Shown here: positions 8,909 to 16,961 of the stretch, in pieces | How positions within the stretch are numbered: the first letter of the stretch is position 1 | How the letters are laid out: every line of letters begins with the position of its first letter | From: Lentzea fradiae | GTDB taxonomy: Bacteria > Actinomycetota > Actinomycetes > Mycobacteriales > Pseudonocardiaceae | Direction: 5' to 3' | Length of the DNA stretch: 64,000 bases | Assembly (NCBI RefSeq): GCF_900100955.1 | Contig: NZ_FNCC01000015.1 | Location: forward strand, 98,419 to 162,418 | Translations under genes and position numbers: made by a program | The notes under the pieces: generated by a model | What the model saw: the letters and a program-made list of their open reading frames with translations, nothing else | What the model was told of the DNA's origin: nothing | Databases searched by the model: none

Positions 8909-9790
8909 TCAGAGGACGACGGTCGGCTGGACGGGCACGACGGGGGCGCACCGGGCGATCGTCACGGCGTGGGCGAGCCCGGCCAGCTCGTCCACCTCGC
9001 CCGTGGCCGCCTGGTGCAGGTGGTCGAGGGCGCGGGCGAGCAGCAGCTCCGCCTGCTGCAACGACCACCTCCTGCCCTCCTCCGCCTGCGTGCGCGGGTC
9101 GCCCCCGGCCGCGAGCACGGCCACCACGGGAAGGCTGCGGCGGTGGCGCGCCAGGTCCACCGGCAGGGACAGCACGTCGTCCACGTGCCTGCGCGCCAGG
9201 CCGACGTCGTCGCCGAACTCCCGCAGGTGGTCCGCCTGGCGCCGGCTCGCGCCGGTGGCCAGCGCGCCCAGCTCGCAGGCCAGCGCCGTCAGCGAGCTGT
9301 GCTTCGCGGCCGCCACCCCGAGGTGCTCGGACAGGTCGACGTCGGCGCGGTCGGCCATCTCCAGCTCTTGGACGTATCCGTCCACAACGGACATCAGCGT
9401 GCCGTTCAACGCCATCGCCTCCGCCGCCGTGACCCGCGCGAAAGCCATGCACAGCACCGTGTCCGCGGCCGTCACGACCCGGTCGTAGCCGAACTCCGAC
9501 CGCGGGCCACCGGTCGCGGCCGGGTTCATGAGGTCGGCGTGCAGCTGTTCGTGCAGCGCGGTGAGCTCCATGGCGACGGCGAGAGCCGTCACGTCCGCGT
9601 CGCCGACGGCCTCCGCGGACAGCACCGTGAGCGCGGCCGTCGAGAAGTCCCGCGACCGCAGGCCGAGCTCGACGACCTCGCGGGTCTCGCCGGGCAGTCC
9701 GGCCACCGCGGCCCGCAGCGGCGGCTCGACCGCCTCGCGTACCCGCCGCGGCACGTCCGCCGGTGACGCGGCCAGCTCGACGATCGTCAT
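8909..9790 (-). CDS. Polyprenyl-synthetase-like protein with degenerate Asp-rich motif
   Basis: 293 residues, all-helical by composition. The region FGDDVGLARRHVDDVLSL matches the second Asp-rich region of isoprenyl diphosphate synthases (usual FGxxxGxAFQxxDDxLD), and TALHEQLHADLMNPA falls where the first motif (DDxxD) should be. The first motif has lost its paired aspartates and the last Asp of the second is Ser. Chain-elongation catalysis by the usual three-metal mechanism is therefore doubtful; a non-catalytic, cyclase-like or partner role is possible. Its stop is 7 nt past the convergent oxidoreductase stop. Confidence 0.65.
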   Translation of the reverse strand: MTIVELAASPADVPRRVREAVEPPLRAAVAGLPGETREVVELGLRSRDFSTAALTVLSAEAVGDADVTALAVAMELTALHEQLHADLMNPAATGGPRSEFGYDRVVTAADTVLCMAFARVTAAEAMALNGTLMSVVDGYVQELEMADRADVDLSEHLGVAAAKHSSLTALACELGALATGASRRQADHLREFGDDVGLARRHVDDVLSLPVDLARHRRSLPVVAVLAAGGDPRTQAEEGRRWSLQQAELLLARALDHLHQAATGEVDELAGLAHAVTIARCAPVVPVQPTVVL

Positions 9791-9971
9791 GCGCGTTCCT
9801 CTCCAGACACCGAGGGCACGACGCTAAACCCGCTGGTCAGCGCCACGGGCGCGATTGCCACTGTCGTGTCGAAACCAGGCACGATCCGGGGAGCGGGACT
9901 AGGTTGATGTTGAACGGGTTGTCGTCACCATCACCCGAACGTGATCATCGCTTCTCCTGAGGGGACTGACC

Positions 9972-10937
9972 GTGCGCTACACCAAGCTCGCCGGCATGGA
10001 CGTGTCCGAGATCTGCCTCGGCATGATGAGCTACGGAGACCCGGCCAGGGGCAACCACTCGTGGTCGTTGCCGGAGGAGGAGTCCCGGCCGTTCATCAAG
10101 GCCGCGCTCGACGCCGGGATCAACTTCTTCGACACCGCGAACGTGTACTCGAACGGGTCGTCCGAGGAGATCACCGGCCGTGCACTGAACGACTTCGCGC
10201 GCCGCGAGGACGTCGTGCTCGCCACCAAGGTGCACGGCCGGATGCGGGAGGGCGCGAACGGCTCGGGCCTGTCCCGCAAGGCGATCTTCGCCGAGATCGA
10301 CAACTCGCTGCGCCGCCTGGGCACCGACTACGTGGACCTGTACCAGATCCACCGGTTCGACCCGCCCGTGCCGCTGGAGGAGACGCTCGAAGCGCTGCAC
10401 GACGTCGTGAAGTCCGGCAAGGCGCGCTACATCGGCGCGTCCTCGATGTACGCGTGGCAGTTCGCGAAGGCGTTGTTCACCCAGCGCGCCAACGGCTGGA
10501 CGCGGTTCGTGTCGATGCAGAACCACTACAACCTCCTCTACCGCGAGGAGGAGCGCGAGATGCTGCCGCTGTGCGCGGACCAGGGCATCGCCGTGATCCC
10601 GTGGAGCCCGCTGGCCAGGGGCCGGCTGGTCCGCGACTGGGACGCCACGACCGCCCGCACCGAGACCGACGAGTTCGGCTCCACCCTGTACGTGGAGTCG
10701 GACCGCGCGATCGTGGAGAAGGTGGCCGAGGTCGCCTCCGCCCGCGGGGTGTCACGGGCGCAGGTGGCGCTGGCGTGGCTGCTGCGCAACCCCGTCGTCA
10801 CGGCGCCGATCATCGGCGTGACCAAGCCCGCGCAGCTCGGCGACGCGGTGGCGGCGCTGGAGTTCGAGCTCACCGAGGACGAGGTGCGGTCGCTGGAGTC
10901 GGCCTACGCACCGCACCGCATCGCCGGGCACGTCTAG
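9972..10937 (+). CDS. Aldo/keto reductase
   Basis: 321 residues of an AKR TIM barrel, of the subgroup that includes YajO/Tas-like reductases. Catalytic tetrad: Asp and Tyr in FFDTANVYSNG near 49-59, Lys in VLATKVHG, His in LYQIHRFDPP. The NADPH phosphate loop is near GVTKPAQLGDAVAALE. It reduces aldehydes or ketones in the cytosol; substrate unknown. Start is GTG at 9972 with TGAGGGGA upstream. Its stop overlaps the stop of the convergent ArsR gene by two bases. Confidence 0.9.
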   Translation: MRYTKLAGMDVSEICLGMMSYGDPARGNHSWSLPEEESRPFIKAALDAGINFFDTANVYSNGSSEEITGRALNDFARREDVVLATKVHGRMREGANGSGLSRKAIFAEIDNSLRRLGTDYVDLYQIHRFDPPVPLEETLEALHDVVKSGKARYIGASSMYAWQFAKALFTQRANGWTRFVSMQNHYNLLYREEEREMLPLCADQGIAVIPWSPLARGRLVRDWDATTARTETDEFGSTLYVESDRAIVEKVAEVASARGVSRAQVALAWLLRNPVVTAPIIGVTKPAQLGDAVAALEFELTEDEVRSLESAYAPHRIAGHV

Positions 10938-11275
10938 CGCACGGGGTCCTTCTGAAGCTCGGCGAGCAGCTCGTTCTGGCCCACCAGCAGCTCGCTCAGT
11001 ATGCGTCTGGCGGCTCTGAGCAGCTCTGCCACGTCGGCGCCCGCGAGGGAGTAGACCACCGTCGACCCCTCGCGGGTGGCCGTCACTATCCCCGACCTGC
11101 GCAGCACGGCGAGCTGGGCGGAGAGGTTGGACGCCTCGACGTCGATCTCGGCGAGCAGCTCGCGCACCGCCTTCGGCCCGTCCTGCAGCAGCTCCAGCAC
11201 CCGGATGCGCACGGGGTGCCCGAGCATGCGGAAGAACTCGGCCTTGGCCTGGTACAGCGGAACCGGCACGGTCAC
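10934..11275 (-). CDS. ArsR-family winged-helix regulator
   Basis: 113 residues. The ArsR/SmtB fold is clear: FFRMLGHPVRIRVLELLQDG, then the recognition helix in VEASNLSAQLAVLRRSGIV and the wing TREGSTVVYSL. No cysteine metal site is present, so it likely senses something other than a thiophilic metal. GTG at 11275 overlaps the stop of a 51-residue gene (GTGA), so the two are translated together. Similar SdpR-type regulators control small adjacent genes. Confidence 0.9.
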   Translation of the reverse strand: MTVPVPLYQAKAEFFRMLGHPVRIRVLELLQDGPKAVRELLAEIDVEASNLSAQLAVLRRSGIVTATREGSTVVYSLAGADVAELLRAARRILSELLVGQNELLAELQKDPVR

Positions 11276-11427
11276 TTCACCCCGTGTTCGGCGGCGAGCC
11301 TGCGCAGGTTGGCCAGGTCGGCGCCGTGCACCTCGGCGGCGTAGGCGTCCTGGCGCTCCCCCGCCTCGCGCACGGCCTGTTCGGCCTGCTCGATGCGGGC
11401 GAGGAGGTTGTCCCGGAACTCGTTCAC
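11272..11427 (-). CDS. 51-residue helical protein, cotranslated with ArsR
   Basis: This short frame starts at GTG 11427 with AGGG about 6 nt upstream and ends at TGA 11272-11274, which overlaps the GTG start of the ArsR gene. It encodes 51 residues, strongly charged and alanine-rich, predicted as one long helix or coiled coil (LLARIEQAEQAVREAGERQ). I do not recognise a family. The stop-start overlap and codon use support a real gene. It may be the target or partner of the ArsR regulator. Confidence 0.6.
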   Translation of the reverse strand: MNEFRDNLLARIEQAEQAVREAGERQDAYAAEVHGADLANLRRLAAEHGVK

Positions 11428-11552
11428 GGCATCACGCCCTGTCGAATTGAAGAAGTCTTCAACTCACCAGGCTACACCGCGCCGCACCCGTCGCCGCAGA
11501 AGCCACTTCCGAGCGTTGAAAACGGCGCAGAAGCGGACTTACACTCGCGATC

Positions 11553-11957
11553 GTGCCGAATCTGCGGATCAGCGAGGCCGCCGCGCTGCTCGGGGTCAGC
11601 GACGACACCGTGCGGCGGTGGATCGACCAGGGCCGCCTCGGGTCGGTGACGCTCGGCAACGGCCGCAAGGGCGTCAGCGGGACGGAGCTGGCGACGTTCG
11701 CCCAGTCGCTGACCGAGGCCGGCGAGCCGGGGGTCACGGTCGCGGCCTCCGCGCGCAACCGGATGCGGGGCATCGTCACGCGCGTCCTCAAGGACGGCGT
11801 CATGGCCCAGGTCGACATGCAGGCGGGGCCGTTCCGCATCACGTCGCTGATGAGCAGGGAGTCCGCGGACGAGCTGGGACTCGAGGTGGGCAGCATCGCC
11901 GTGGCGTCCATCAAGTCCACCCACGTCGTCGTGGAGATCCCGGAGGCCCTGCGGTGA
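11553..11957 (+). CDS. HTH-TOBE molybdate-binding regulator
   Basis: 134 residues. The N-terminal 50 residues are a MerR/excisionase-like HTH (ISEAAALLGVSDDTVRRWID), and the C-terminal 65 are a TOBE/Mop oxyanion-binding domain (SARNRMRGIVTRVLKDG, SLMSRESADELGL). The pair is found next to mod operons in actinobacteria and is thought to sense or buffer molybdate. GTG at 11553. Its stop overlaps the modA start (GTGA), so sensor and transporter are one operon, probably self-regulated. Confidence 0.85.
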   Translation: MPNLRISEAAALLGVSDDTVRRWIDQGRLGSVTLGNGRKGVSGTELATFAQSLTEAGEPGVTVAASARNRMRGIVTRVLKDGVMAQVDMQAGPFRITSLMSRESADELGLEVGSIAVASIKSTHVVVEIPEALR

Positions 11958-12694
11958 GACGGGTCCTCGCGCTGGCTCTGCTGCTCGCGGGGTGCGGGGC
12001 CACCCCGGCCGCGACCACCGGCGGCGGCGAGATCACCGTGTTCGCGGCGGCGTCGCTCACCGGGTCGTTCACGGAGCTGGGCGAACGGTTCGAGGCCGCG
12101 CACCCCGGCGCGAAAGTGCGGTTCAACTTCGCCGGAAGCTCCGCGCTCGCACAGCAGATCAACCAGGGCGCGCCCGCCGACGTGTTCGCGTCCGCCGCTC
12201 CCGCGAACATGAAGCAGGTGACGGACACCGGGGCGGTCACGGAGACGCCCGTGACGTTCGCGAGGAACACTCTGCAGATCGCCGTCCCGAAGGGGAACCC
12301 GGCCGGGATCACCGGCCTGGGTGACTTCGCCAAGGCGGACCTGAAGATCGCGTTGTGCGCGGAGCAGGTGCCGTGCGGGGCGGCGGCGAAGAAGGTCTTC
12401 GAGGCCGCGAACGTCACGGCCGCACCGGACACGCTGGAGCAGGACGTGAAGGCCGCGCTGACGAAGGTGGCGCTCGGCGAGGTCGACGCGGCGCTCGTCT
12501 ACCGCACCGACGTGCGCGCCAACGACAAGGTGGACGGGCTCGACTTCGCCGAGGCCGGCCAGGTGGTCAACGACTACCCGATCGCGACCGTCGCCAAGGC
12601 CCCGAACCCAGCCACGGCACGGGCGTTCGTCGGCTTCGTGCTGTCGGCCGAGGGACGCGAGGTGCTCACGGCCGCCGGGTTCGCGGCGCCGTGA
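11954..12694 (+). CDS. modA: Molybdate ABC transporter, substrate-binding lipoprotein ModA
   Basis: 246 residues. A lipoprotein signal with LLLAGC lipobox puts Cys near residue 14. The ModA signature follows: ITVFAAASLTGSFTELGE, FNFAGSSALAQQI, GAPADVFASA, and the C-terminal YPIATVAKAPNP. It captures molybdate or tungstate outside the membrane for ModBC. The GTG start overlaps the upstream stop, and its own stop overlaps modB. Confidence 0.95.
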   Translation: MRRVLALALLLAGCGATPAATTGGGEITVFAAASLTGSFTELGERFEAAHPGAKVRFNFAGSSALAQQINQGAPADVFASAAPANMKQVTDTGAVTETPVTFARNTLQIAVPKGNPAGITGLGDFAKADLKIALCAEQVPCGAAAKKVFEAANVTAAPDTLEQDVKAALTKVALGEVDAALVYRTDVRANDKVDGLDFAEAGQVVNDYPIATVAKAPNPATARAFVGFVLSAEGREVLTAAGFAAP

Positions 12695-13470
12695 GGCAAC
12701 GGCTGCCCGTCGTCCTGGTCCTGCCCGCGCTGGCCGGGCTCGCGTTCCTGCTCGTGCCGTTGATCGGACTCCTGGTCGAGGCGCCCTGGACGACCCTGCC
12801 GTCCCAGCTGGTCAGCGCCGAGGTCGGGGAGGCGCTGAAGCTGTCGCTGGTCTGCGCGTCGCTCGCCACGGTCGTGTGCCTGGTGCTCGGCGTGCCGCTC
12901 GCGTGGCTGCTGGCGCGCGGCGACCTGCCGGGGACGGGGGTGGTGCGGGCGCTGGTCACGGTGCCGCTGGTGCTGCCCCCGGTGGTGGGCGGCGTGGCGT
13001 TGCTGCTGGTGCTGGGACGGCGCGGGCTCGTCGGTCAGCACCTCGACGCGTGGTTCGGCGTCTCGCTGCCGTTCACCACGGCGGGGGTCGTGGTCGCGGA
13101 GGCGTTCGTCGCCATGCCGTTCCTGGTCATCTCGGTCGAGGGTGCGCTCAGGGCCGCCGACCGGCGTTACGAGGAGGCCGCCGCCACGCTCGGGGCGTCG
13201 CGCTGGCTGACGTTCCGGCGGGTGACGCTGCCCGGTGTCCTGCCGGGAGTGGTGGCGGGCACCGTGCTGTGCTGGGCCCGCGCGCTCGGCGAGTTCGGCG
13301 CGACGATCACCTTCGCGGGCAACTTCCCCGGCACGACGACGACCATGCCGCTCGCCGTCTACCTGGCGCTGGAGACCGACCCGGACGCCGCGATCGTGCT
13401 CAGCGTCGTGCTGCTGCTGGTCTCGGTGGCGGTGCTGGCGGGCCTGCGCGACAGGTGGATCCGCGCATGA
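12691..13470 (+). CDS. modB: Molybdate ABC transporter permease ModB
   Basis: 259 residues with about six membrane helices. The EAA loop is visible (EEAAATLGASRWLTFRRVTLPG), which docks on the ATPase, and ALGEFGATITFAGNFPGTT is a ModB hallmark. GTG at 12691 overlaps the modA stop; the gene ends in an ATGA overlap with modC. It forms the membrane channel for molybdate. Confidence 0.95.
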   Translation: MRQRLPVVLVLPALAGLAFLLVPLIGLLVEAPWTTLPSQLVSAEVGEALKLSLVCASLATVVCLVLGVPLAWLLARGDLPGTGVVRALVTVPLVLPPVVGGVALLLVLGRRGLVGQHLDAWFGVSLPFTTAGVVVAEAFVAMPFLVISVEGALRAADRRYEEAAATLGASRWLTFRRVTLPGVLPGVVAGTVLCWARALGEFGATITFAGNFPGTTTTMPLAVYLALETDPDAAIVLSVVLLLVSVAVLAGLRDRWIRA

Positions 13471-14495
13471 CGCTGCACGCGGAGCTGCGCGTCCGGCGCG
13501 GCGGCTTCGACCTCGGCGTGGACCTCGGCGTCGAACGCGGCGAGGTCGTGGCGCTGCTCGGCCCGAACGGCGCGGGCAAGACCACCGCGTTGCGCGCCCT
13601 CGCCGGACTGACCCCGGGCGGCCGGGTCACCTGCGACGGGTCCGCGTGGGACGGTCTGCCCGCCGAGAGGCGGCCGGTCGGCGTGGTGTTCCAGGACTAC
13701 CTGCTGTTCGCGCACATGAGCGTGCTCGACAACGTCGCGTTCGGGCCGCGCGCCCGCGGCACCCGCAAGGCCGAGGCCAACGCCCGCGCGCTCGACCACC
13801 TGCGGCAGGTCGGGCTGGAGGACTTCGCGAAAGCCAAGCCCCGCACGCTCTCGGGCGGCCAGGCGCAACGCGTCGCGCTCGCCCGTGCGCTCGCCACGTC
13901 ACCGGAGCTGCTTCTGCTGGACGAACCGCTGGCGGCGCTGGACGCGAGCACCCGGCTGCGCGTCCGTTCGGAACTGGCCAGGCATCTGCGGACGTACGAG
14001 GGACACACGCTGCTGGTGACGCACGATCCGTTGGACGCGATGGTGCTCGCCGACCGCATCGTCATCCTGGAGGGCGGCCGGGCCGTGCAGGAGGGCGCGC
14101 CACGTGAGGTCGTCCGGCAGCCGCGCACCGACTACGTCGCCCACCTCGTCGGCCTGAACTTCTACCGCGGCACGGCCCACAGCACCGAGGTGCGGCTCGA
14201 CGACGGCGGCACCCTCACCGTCGCGGAGCCGGCGGACGGCCCGGTGCACGTGGTGTTCCCGCCGTCAGCCGTCAGCCTCTACCAGGAGAAACCCGCCGGA
14301 AGCCCGCGCAACACGTGGCCGGTGACCGTGTCCGGCATCGAGCAGCACGCCCACACGACCCGCGTCGACCTCGACGGCTCCCCCGCCGTGCTGGCCGACG
14401 TCACGACCGCGACCGTAGCCGAACTCCGGTTGCAGCCCGGCGACGAGCTGTGGGCGTCGCTGAAGGCGACGGAGATCCACACCTATCCGCGCTAG
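13467..14495 (+). CDS. modC: Molybdate ABC transporter ATPase ModC
   Basis: 342 residues. Walker A GPNGAGKTT near 32-40, signature LSGGQAQR, Walker B LLLLDEP, switch His in LVTHDPLDA. The C-terminal 100 residues form a TOBE-like regulatory domain (NTWPVTVSGIEQHAHTTRVD), so molybdate may inhibit the pump as in other ModC proteins. ATG overlaps the modB stop by four bases. The last bases overlap the convergent acyl-CoA dehydrogenase stop. Confidence 0.95.
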   Translation: MTLHAELRVRRGGFDLGVDLGVERGEVVALLGPNGAGKTTALRALAGLTPGGRVTCDGSAWDGLPAERRPVGVVFQDYLLFAHMSVLDNVAFGPRARGTRKAEANARALDHLRQVGLEDFAKAKPRTLSGGQAQRVALARALATSPELLLLDEPLAALDASTRLRVRSELARHLRTYEGHTLLVTHDPLDAMVLADRIVILEGGRAVQEGAPREVVRQPRTDYVAHLVGLNFYRGTAHSTEVRLDDGGTLTVAEPADGPVHVVFPPSAVSLYQEKPAGSPRNTWPVTVSGIEQHAHTTRVDLDGSPAVLADVTTATVAELRLQPGDELWASLKATEIHTYPR

Positions 14496-15670
14496 ACGAA
14501 CGCGCTCTCCCCGGTGATCGCCTTGCCGACGATCAGCGTGTTCATCTCGTATGTGCCCTCGAACGAGTAGATCGCCTCGGCGTCGGCGAAGAACCGGGCC
14601 ACGTCGTAGCCGAGCACGATGCCGTTGCCGCCGACGATCTCGCGCGACCAGGCGACGACCTCGCGCATCCGGGACGTGACGAACGCCTTCGCGAGCGACG
14701 AGTGCTCGTCCTGGAAGACTCCCGCGTCCTGCAGCCGGGCCAGCTGCACGAGCATGCCCCAGGAGGCGGTGATGTTGCCGAGCGAGCGCACCAGCTTGTC
14801 CTGCACCAGCTGGAACCCGGCGATCGGGCGGCCGAACTGCTCGCGCTCCCGCGTGTAGGCGAGTGCGATCTCGTAGGCGCCGACCATCACGCCGAGCGCC
14901 TGCCACGCGACGCCGCCGCGGGTGGCGCGCAGGATCTCCGCGACGTCGCGGAACGACTCGATGCCCTGCAGCCGGTTCGCCTCCGGTACGCGCACGCCGG
15001 TCAGGGTGATCTCGGCGTTCTCGACGATCCGGAGCCCGGTCTTGCCCTCGATCTTCTCCGCGGCGAAGCCCGGCGCGCCCTTCTCGACGACGAAGCCCTT
15101 GACCTGGTCGTCCTCGACGTCACGGGCCCACACGACGACGTAGTCGGCGAAGGTGGCGTTGCCGATCCACCTCTTCGCGCCGTCGAGAACCCACTCGTCG
15201 CCCTCGCGGCGGGCCGTGGTGCGCATGCCGCCCGCGACGTCCGAGCCGCCGAGCGGTTCGGTCATCGCGAACGCGCCGATCTTGTCCATCGCCGCCATCG
15301 CGGGCAGCCAGCGGTCGCGCTGCTCCTGCGAGCCGCCCGAGTAAATCGAGTACATCGCCAGCCCGTTGTGGACGCCGAAGAACGTGGCGACGGACGCGTC
15401 CGTGCGGCTCATCTCCATCGCCAGCATGCCGCTGAGCAGGTTGCTAACGGCGCCGTGGTGCTCGCCGTAGCCCTCGTACGACAACGCGGTGAGGCCCGCC
15501 TCACGGAACTTCGCGATCAGCTCGTGCGGGAACTCGCCCCTGTCCCAGTACTCGGTGACCAGCGGCCTGACCTCCGCGGCCAGGAACTCGCGGGCGCCGA
15601 GCAGGATCTTCCGCTCCTCGTCGCCCAGCAACGCCTCGTAGTCGTAGAAGTCGGCCGTCAGCTGCGTCAT
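14492..15670 (-). CDS. Acyl-CoA dehydrogenase, glutaryl-CoA dehydrogenase-like
   Basis: 392 residues from ATG 15670. FAD and substrate motifs are present: FAMTEPLGGSD near 135-145, RREGDEWVLDGAKRWIGN, EREQFGRPIAGFQLVQDKL, and the C-terminal catalytic-Glu segment YSFEGTYEMNTLIVGKAITG, whose EGT pattern is that of glutaryl-CoA dehydrogenases. It oxidises an acyl-CoA and passes electrons to ETF. Substrate is not fixed by sequence; glutaryl-CoA is the closest match. It is monocistronic and converges with modC. Confidence 0.9.
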   Translation of the reverse strand: MTQLTADFYDYEALLGDEERKILLGAREFLAAEVRPLVTEYWDRGEFPHELIAKFREAGLTALSYEGYGEHHGAVSNLLSGMLAMEMSRTDASVATFFGVHNGLAMYSIYSGGSQEQRDRWLPAMAAMDKIGAFAMTEPLGGSDVAGGMRTTARREGDEWVLDGAKRWIGNATFADYVVVWARDVEDDQVKGFVVEKGAPGFAAEKIEGKTGLRIVENAEITLTGVRVPEANRLQGIESFRDVAEILRATRGGVAWQALGVMVGAYEIALAYTREREQFGRPIAGFQLVQDKLVRSLGNITASWGMLVQLARLQDAGVFQDEHSSLAKAFVTSRMREVVAWSREIVGGNGIVLGYDVARFFADAEAIYSFEGTYEMNTLIVGKAITGESAFV

Positions 15671-15808
15671 GCCCTGGGATCGACCGCGACACGCCGGTTG
15701 AACCGTGATCTTCAGCTCACCCGCAGGTGAGTCACTCGATGGGGTGGTTTTCGCTGGTAGCCGCGTTTTGTAGATCGAGTGTAGAGATTTTGTGGCATAG
15801 ATTGTCCC

Positions 15809-16930
15809 GTGGGCATCTTCGACAAGATCCGCGGCGAGTTCATCGACATCATCGAGTGGACCGATGACAGCCGGGACACCATCGTGTGGCGCTTCCCTCG
15901 TTACGAGAACGAGATCAAGATGGGCGCGAAGCTCACGGTCAGGGAGTCCCAAGCCGCCGTCTTCGTGAACGAGGGACAGGTCGCCGACGCCTTCCCGCCC
16001 GGCATGTACACGCTGTCGACGCAGAACGTGCCGATCCTGTCCACGATCAAGGGCTGGAAGTACGGCTTCAACTCCCCGTTCAAGGCCGAGGTGTACTTCG
16101 TCAACACCCGGCAGTTCACCGACCTCAAGTGGGGCACGCAGAACCCGATCATCCTGCGCGACCCCGAGTTCGGCATGGTCCGGGTGCGCGCGTTCGGCGG
16201 CTACGCGATCCGCGTGATCGAGCCCGTCGCGCTGCTCAAGGAGCTCGCCGGCACCGACCCGCACTTCCGCACCGAGGAGGTGTCGGACTACCTGCGCACG
16301 ATGGTCATCGGCAAGCTCGGCCCGTCGATCGCGGCCGCCGGCGTGCCCATGCTCGACCTCGTCACCCAGCAGGACGCGATCTCCGGCAAGATCGCCAACG
16401 CGCTCAACCTCGAGCTGCGCCAGGTCGGCATCGAGATCTCGAAGTTCGTCATCGAGAACATCTCGGTCCCGCCGGAGGTCGAGGCCGCGATGGACAAGCG
16501 CACCCAGATGGGCGTGCTCGGCAACCTCGACCAGTACACGCAGTTCCAGACCGCCAACGCGATCGAGACCGCGGCGGCGAACCAGGGCACCGTCGGCGAC
16601 GGCATGGGCATCGGGCTCGGCATGGCGCTCGGTCAGCGCGCCGTGCAGCAGAACGCCCAGCAGCAGGCCCAGCAGCAGGCCCCCGCCCCGGCGCAGCAGC
16701 AGGCCGGTCCCCCGCCGCTGCCCCAGGGCGAGCAGTGGTTCATCGGCGCGAACGGACAGCAGCTCGGCCCGTTCGACCGCGCGGCGCTCGGCGGGCAGGT
16801 CTCGGCGGGCACGCTGACCAGGGACACGCTGGTGTGGAAGGCGGGCATGTCCGAGTGGACCGCCGCGGGCCAGGTGCCGGAGGTCTCGGCGCTGTTCGGC
16901 TCGGCCCCGCCGCCGCTGCCGCAGGTCTGA
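15809..16930 (+). CDS. SPFH-domain membrane scaffold with C-terminal GYF_2 domain
   Basis: 373 residues. The first 250 form the SPFH (virion-core/YdjI-like) domain: FIDIIEWTDDSRDTIVWRFP, FPPGMYTLSTQNVPIL, QQDAISGKIANALN, EISKFVIENISVPPE. A Q/A/P-rich linker (near 280-305) follows, then a GYF_2 peptide-binding domain (EQWFIGANGQQLGPFDRAAL, VWKAGMSEWTAAGQV). In Bacillus, YdjI works with zinc-ribbon YdjG/YdjH to tether PspA to stressed membrane; the next gene is a zinc-ribbon membrane protein, so the same module is inferred. No pspA lies nearby. Start GTG 15809. Confidence 0.85.
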   Translation: MGIFDKIRGEFIDIIEWTDDSRDTIVWRFPRYENEIKMGAKLTVRESQAAVFVNEGQVADAFPPGMYTLSTQNVPILSTIKGWKYGFNSPFKAEVYFVNTRQFTDLKWGTQNPIILRDPEFGMVRVRAFGGYAIRVIEPVALLKELAGTDPHFRTEEVSDYLRTMVIGKLGPSIAAAGVPMLDLVTQQDAISGKIANALNLELRQVGIEISKFVIENISVPPEVEAAMDKRTQMGVLGNLDQYTQFQTANAIETAAANQGTVGDGMGIGLGMALGQRAVQQNAQQQAQQQAPAPAQQQAGPPPLPQGEQWFIGANGQQLGPFDRAALGGQVSAGTLTRDTLVWKAGMSEWTAAGQVPEVSALFGSAPPPLPQV

Positions 16931-16961
16931 GCCGGTTCGAACGCCTCCCAGGGGTCCCCAC

